This document shows, in pieces, positions 39,884-43,069 of a DNA stretch of 43,069 bases. Under the pieces are notes generated by a model, which saw only the letters and a program-made list of their open reading frames with translations, had not been told where the DNA came from and ran no database searches. A program made the translations under genes and the position numbers. The number at the start of each line of letters is the position of its first letter. The first letter of the stretch is position 1. Source of the stretch: Bacteroidales bacterium (GTDB lineage Bacteria; Bacteroidota; Bacteroidia; Bacteroidales; P3). The stretch spans positions 1 to 43,069 of the forward strand of contig SFPR01000009.1 of NCBI GenBank assembly GCA_004551865.1, in the 5' to 3' direction.

Positions 39884-39892
39884 TTTAGGAGA

Positions 39893-40438
39893 ATGAACGC
39901 ACGAGGCTTGGCAATTTTTCTGCTTGGCATTTTACTGACATCTTCATCTGTTTTCTCGCAACAAGACAATGTTGTGAAAAAATCTCATTCTCCCACAAAG
40001 GCAACTCTTTTCTCCACATTCTTGCCCGGAGCCGGTCAGGTATATAACCGACAAATATGGAAAGTACCGGTAATTTATGTCATGGGAGCGGCAACCACAT
40101 ACGTTGCCGTAAGCAATTACCAAAATAGTATAAAGTTCAAAAATGAATATTTCAACAGAATAAACGGCAACACTTCGTCTCTTTTGTCAGACTATTCATC
40201 TTATAGCGACGAAAGCATACTTGCCCTCCATCAAGCCTACAACAAAAATTTTCAACTCGGGATTATACTCACCGGAGCGGTCTATCTGCTCAACATAGTC
40301 GATGCAATGGTGTTCGGACACCTTTTTGATTTCAACATAAGCGACGATTTGTCGGCACATATCACGCCTTTTGCTCTGCCTTCGCCTCAGTTTGCTTATC
40401 CGAACCTTGGAATGACCTTATCCATAAGAATGAAATAG
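39893..40438 (+). CDS. DUF5683 family protein
   Basis: 181 residues: signal peptide LAIFLLGILLTSSSVFSQ, then a segment KATLFSTFLPGAGQVYNRQI followed by WKVPVIYV, typical of DUF5683 proteins found behind parAB in Bacteroidota. At least two hydrophobic stretches follow (near 63-78 and 119-140, GIILTGAVYLLNIVDAMVFG), so it is probably an envelope membrane protein. It starts 9 bp after the parB stop. Function is unknown. A lysM-type hydrolase gene often follows in relatives; here hutI follows instead. Confidence 0.8.
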   Translation: MNARGLAIFLLGILLTSSSVFSQQDNVVKKSHSPTKATLFSTFLPGAGQVYNRQIWKVPVIYVMGAATTYVAVSNYQNSIKFKNEYFNRINGNTSSLLSDYSSYSDESILALHQAYNKNFQLGIILTGAVYLLNIVDAMVFGHLFDFNISDDLSAHITPFALPSPQFAYPNLGMTLSIRMK

Positions 40439-40460
40439 AACAACAAAACCTGCAAATAAT

Positions 40461-41696
40461 ATGAAAAGAACACTGATTACGAACATAAAAAGCCTTGTTC
40501 AAGTTGAAGATACGGCAAGAGAAGCCGTATGTGGCAAAGATATGGCAGAAGTAAAGACGATAGAAAACGCCTATCTTTTGATTGAAGACGACAAAATTGC
40601 CGATTTCGGCACTATGGACACCCTTTCCGAAAACGCAGACATGACAATAGACGCCAAACAACGCTTTGTGTTGCCTTCTTTCTGCGATTCGCACACTCAT
40701 TTGGTCTATGCAGGGTCGCGAGAGATTGAATACATAGACAAAATCAGGGGATTGAGCTACGAAGAAATCGCAAAACGAGGCGGAGGTATCCTAAATTCTG
40801 CAAAGAGACTGCAAGAAGCGAGCGAAGATGAGCTGTTTGAAGATGCAATGCAGCGTTTGGAAGAGATTATTTCGTACGGAACGGGAGCAGTGGAGATTAA
40901 ATCGGGATACGGATTGACCACCGAAGCCGAGTTGAAGATGCTCCGAGTGATAAGAAGGCTCAAAGAAGCATCGCCACTTACGATAAAAGCCAACTTTCTC
41001 GGCGCTCACGGAGTACCGTTGGAGTACAGGGGACGACAAGGCGACTTTGTAAACTTGGTAATCGACGAGATGATACCGCAGGTTGCCAAAGAAAACTTGG
41101 CAGAGTTCATCGACGTCTTTTGTGATACCGGATTTTTCACCGTGGAAGAGACCGCAAGAATGTTGGAAGCAGGAACAAAACACGGACTTGTCCCAAAAAT
41201 TCATGCAAACGAGCTTGACTATTCCGGAGGCATAGAAGTGGGAGTGAAGTATGGGGCTTTGTCGGTCGATCATTTGGAGTGTGTGGGTGAAAAAGAGATT
41301 GCAACGCTGAAAACTTCCAAAACCATGCCGACCATATTGCCCGGAGCTGCATTTTTCCTCAATATGCCATACTCGCCTGCAAGAAAGATGATAGAATCAG
41401 GGCTTCCTGTTGCAATGGCATCTGACTTCAATCCGGGAAGTTCCCCAAGCGGCAATATGCAAATGGTTTTGACTTTTGCGTGTGTCAATTACCGTCTTAC
41501 GCCACAGGAAGCAATAAATGCCACAACAATCAATTCTGCATACGCAATGGGCATCAGCCGCACTCACGGCTCGATAGCAAAAGGCAAGCAGGCAAACTTC
41601 TACATCACCAAGGACATTCCTACCATAGAATACATACCTTACTACTACGGAACGAACAAAGTCGAACGCACATTCCTCAACGGAAAACAAGTTTAG
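40461..41696 (+). CDS. hutI: Imidazolonepropionase
   Basis: Metal-dependent amidohydrolase that opens the ring of 4-imidazolone-5-propanoate to N-formimino-L-glutamate, the third step of histidine degradation. 411 residues, the usual size. The metal-binding HTH is in PSFCDSHTHLVYAGSREIEY; GGGI and SGYGLTTEAELKML follow, with the HANELDYSGGIE and DHLECVGEKE metal/substrate residues and a late ASDFNPGS. No other hut gene (hutH, hutU, hutG) is visible in the window, so either the pathway is dispersed or partner genes lie outside it. It follows DUF5683 by 22 bp; repeat array 12 begins 38 bp after its stop. Confidence 0.96.
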   Translation: MKRTLITNIKSLVQVEDTAREAVCGKDMAEVKTIENAYLLIEDDKIADFGTMDTLSENADMTIDAKQRFVLPSFCDSHTHLVYAGSREIEYIDKIRGLSYEEIAKRGGGILNSAKRLQEASEDELFEDAMQRLEEIISYGTGAVEIKSGYGLTTEAELKMLRVIRRLKEASPLTIKANFLGAHGVPLEYRGRQGDFVNLVIDEMIPQVAKENLAEFIDVFCDTGFFTVEETARMLEAGTKHGLVPKIHANELDYSGGIEVGVKYGALSVDHLECVGEKEIATLKTSKTMPTILPGAAFFLNMPYSPARKMIESGLPVAMASDFNPGSSPSGNMQMVLTFACVNYRLTPQEAINATTINSAYAMGISRTHGSIAKGKQANFYITKDIPTIEYIPYYYGTNKVERTFLNGKQV

Positions 41697-41734
41697 AAAC
41701 ATCTGAAACACAGATACTTGAATTTAGTCTAAAT

Positions 41735-41812
41735 AAAACGCCGTTTTACAAAAATAAAACGGCGTTTTAATTGAATCAAAACGCCGTTTTAGTACTTGCA
41801 AAACGGCGTTTT
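41735..41812. repeat. 21/22-bp palindrome array 12 (4 perfect boxes)
   Basis: Boxes start at 41735, 41756, 41778 and 41800 (21, 22, 22 bp). All four are perfect with alternating centres C, G, C, G, so adjacent boxes are exact inverted complements. The first box plus its AAAT flank pairs with the last box plus its ATTT flank over 17 bp, and a run of T follows the last box. Confidence 0.96.
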
Positions 41813-41893
41813 ATTTTTTTAATCTTCCGAGAAAACAAAATGAAAGCCTTTGACGTTTGGACAGAGCGGACTTAAAAAAGCTTACCATAGTAT

Positions 41894-43069
41894 ATGAAGA
41901 AATTATATCTTGTGTTTCTTTTGACAATAGCCCCTTTCATGCCAACAAAGGCACAACACATATTAGTTCCCGAGGAAACCGGAAGGATATATCATAGCGA
42001 TAGTTTGTTTGTTGCTCCCAAGAAACCGCTCTTGGCAGCAGGTGAGGTGTTGGCAACAAATACCTTTGTATGGGCTTTTAACAAAACTATTCTCAATGCC
42101 GATTATGCACAGCTGTCATGGCAGTCTATAAAAACAAACCTTACATCAAAGCCTGTTTGGGACGGCGATAAATTTTCCACCAACTTGTTTGCACACCCTT
42201 ATCATGGAAGTCTATACTTCAATGCGGCACGTTCAAATGGTCTGAGCTTCTGGCAGAGCAGTCCTTTTGCCTTGGGCGGTAGCCTTATGTGGGAATATTT
42301 TGGCGAAAACGAGCTTCCTTCAATCAACGACTTGTTTACAACCACCATAGGAGGAATTTGCTTGGGCGAAATAACTTTCCGGTTGTCTGACTTGCTTATC
42401 GACAACACTTCTTGGGGAGCAGAACGCTTTTTCAGAGAGTTCTTTGTTGCCTGCATATCGCCAATCAGGGGAGTCAATCGACTGTTGAACGCCCGGAGTT
42501 GGAAAGTCGAGAGAACCAAAGGAAGAGAGCTTCCCGATGTTCCCCTTTATCTCAACTTTTTTGCAGGAGGGCGTTTTTTGTCTGAGTATGACAGGATAAA
42601 ATCAGGAGAAACAAGTATTCATTTGGGCATGAATATGATTTACGGAGAGCCGTTGCGAGACTCTCGTGGCAGCTATTACACACCTTACGAGTGGTTTACG
42701 CTCAATGTGGGCATGGATTTGTTTTCCAAACAGCCGCTTTTCTCTCAAGTAAACGCCACCGGAATTTTGTGGGGCAAGAACTTGGACAACAGCGACAAGT
42801 ATTCGGTAACCATAGGAGTGTTTCAACATTTTGATTTCTATGATTCGCAAATCGGAAAGAAAAACGGAGAAAAATTCTCTCCCTACAAAATATCGGAAGC
42901 AGCAGCTTTCGGCATAGGGGGATTGTTTGTCAGATATGGCAGTTTTAGAAACAAACCATTGGAATTTCGTTCTACAACCTATTTGAACGGCATTGCCCTT
43001 GGCGGAAACACGACTGATTTTTATTCTTTTGACAATCGAGATTACAATTTGGGAAGTGGTTTCAGCATA
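41894..43069 (+). CDS. DUF3943 family outer-envelope protein (3' end missing)
   Basis: An uninterrupted frame of 392 codons runs from ATG 41894 to the window edge. Signal peptide MKKLYLVFLLTIAPFMPTKA. The core matches DUF3943: TNLFAHPYHGSLYFNAARSN, FWQSSPFALGGSLMWEYFGE, LPSINDLFTTTIGGICLGEI and VACISPIRGVNRLLNARSW. The rest is rich in alternating aromatic and glycine positions (IHLGMNMIYGEPL, YTPYEWFTLNVGMDLFSK, YSVTIGVFQHFDFYD), as expected of a beta-barrel membrane protein. Function of the family is not established. It stands downstream of repeat array 12; a promoter could not be identified with confidence in the 80 bp before it. Confidence 0.85.
   Translation, partial: MKKLYLVFLLTIAPFMPTKAQHILVPEETGRIYHSDSLFVAPKKPLLAAGEVLATNTFVWAFNKTILNADYAQLSWQSIKTNLTSKPVWDGDKFSTNLFAHPYHGSLYFNAARSNGLSFWQSSPFALGGSLMWEYFGENELPSINDLFTTTIGGICLGEITFRLSDLLIDNTSWGAERFFREFFVACISPIRGVNRLLNARSWKVERTKGRELPDVPLYLNFFAGGRFLSEYDRIKSGETSIHLGMNMIYGEPLRDSRGSYYTPYEWFTLNVGMDLFSKQPLFSQVNATGILWGKNLDNSDKYSVTIGVFQHFDFYDSQIGKKNGEKFSPYKISEAAAFGIGGLFVRYGSFRNKPLEFRSTTYLNGIALGGNTTDFYSFDNRDYNLGSGFSI

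Noticed and set aside
38150..39990. Possible parS site near parAB
   Set aside because: I looked for a GTTTCACGTGAAAC-like palindrome and saw none in or around these genes; a site may lie outside the window.
1..43069. tRNA and rRNA genes
   Set aside because: No cloverleaf with a GGTTCRA-type T arm or rRNA signature was recognised by eye; a tRNA scan would be the decisive test.

Overview
The window looks like the chromosome of a member of the Bacteroidota, most likely Bacteroidales. The evidence is the promoter type (TAnnTTTG, usually extended to TAnnTTTGCA, with almost no Shine-Dalgarno sequences), lineage-typical families (DUF4835/PorD, DUF3276, DUF5683, DUF3943, OstA-like, Bacteroidota-type RpoZ, split transketolase), FKBP lipoproteins, and a type IX secretion (CHU_C, type B) sorting-like domain. 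Almost all of it is core housekeeping DNA. I see no phage, IS element, tRNA, rRNA or CRISPR array.

Layout: (1) 1-6.7 kb: end of an unknown gene, fmt, an HU gene with promoter and terminator, a minus-strand pair (PAP2 phosphatase, mtgA), then the envelope/cofactor operon bamD-rpoZ-coaBC-DUF4835. (2) 6.7-13.4 kb: alaS, typA, RNase P RNA (rnpB), and an ECF sigma factor next to a one-TM protein that ends in a CHU_C-like domain. (3) 13.4-23.1 kb: split transketolase with a secreted VWA protein gene between its halves, a Pif1-like helicase, trkA-trkH, and a BadF-type sugar kinase. (4) 23.2-30.2 kb: purA-PepSY-OstA, grpE-dnaJ, and an XRE-type regulator behind an array of operator-like palindromes. 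(5) 30.3-36.8 kb: one long run with nrnA, three FKBP isomerases, a DnaQ-like exonuclease, a frameshifted FAH relic and recN. (6) 37-43 kb: yggS, DUF3276, parA-parB-DUF5683-hutI, and a truncated DUF3943 gene.

The outstanding feature is a dispersed repeat family not explained by the genes. A 13-bp near-perfect palindrome, AAAACG(C/G)CGTTTT, occurs as nine arrays of four or five boxes plus two solitary or decayed loci, about 39 recognisable boxes in 43 kb. Box-to-box spacing is 21 bp (23 of 28 intervals) or 22 bp (5 of 28), close to two helical turns. Most arrays sit directly downstream of a stop codon. Three lie wholly or partly in genes (alaS tail, the CHU_C-domain protein, recN), where the 21-bp period equals seven codons and is read as 7-residue peptide repeats. 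The spacers are not random: many match ATTTTGNC or its reverse complement. A second unexplained element is the array of about six TTTAC-N4-GTAAA palindromes in front of the XRE gene, the last ending three bases before its ATG.
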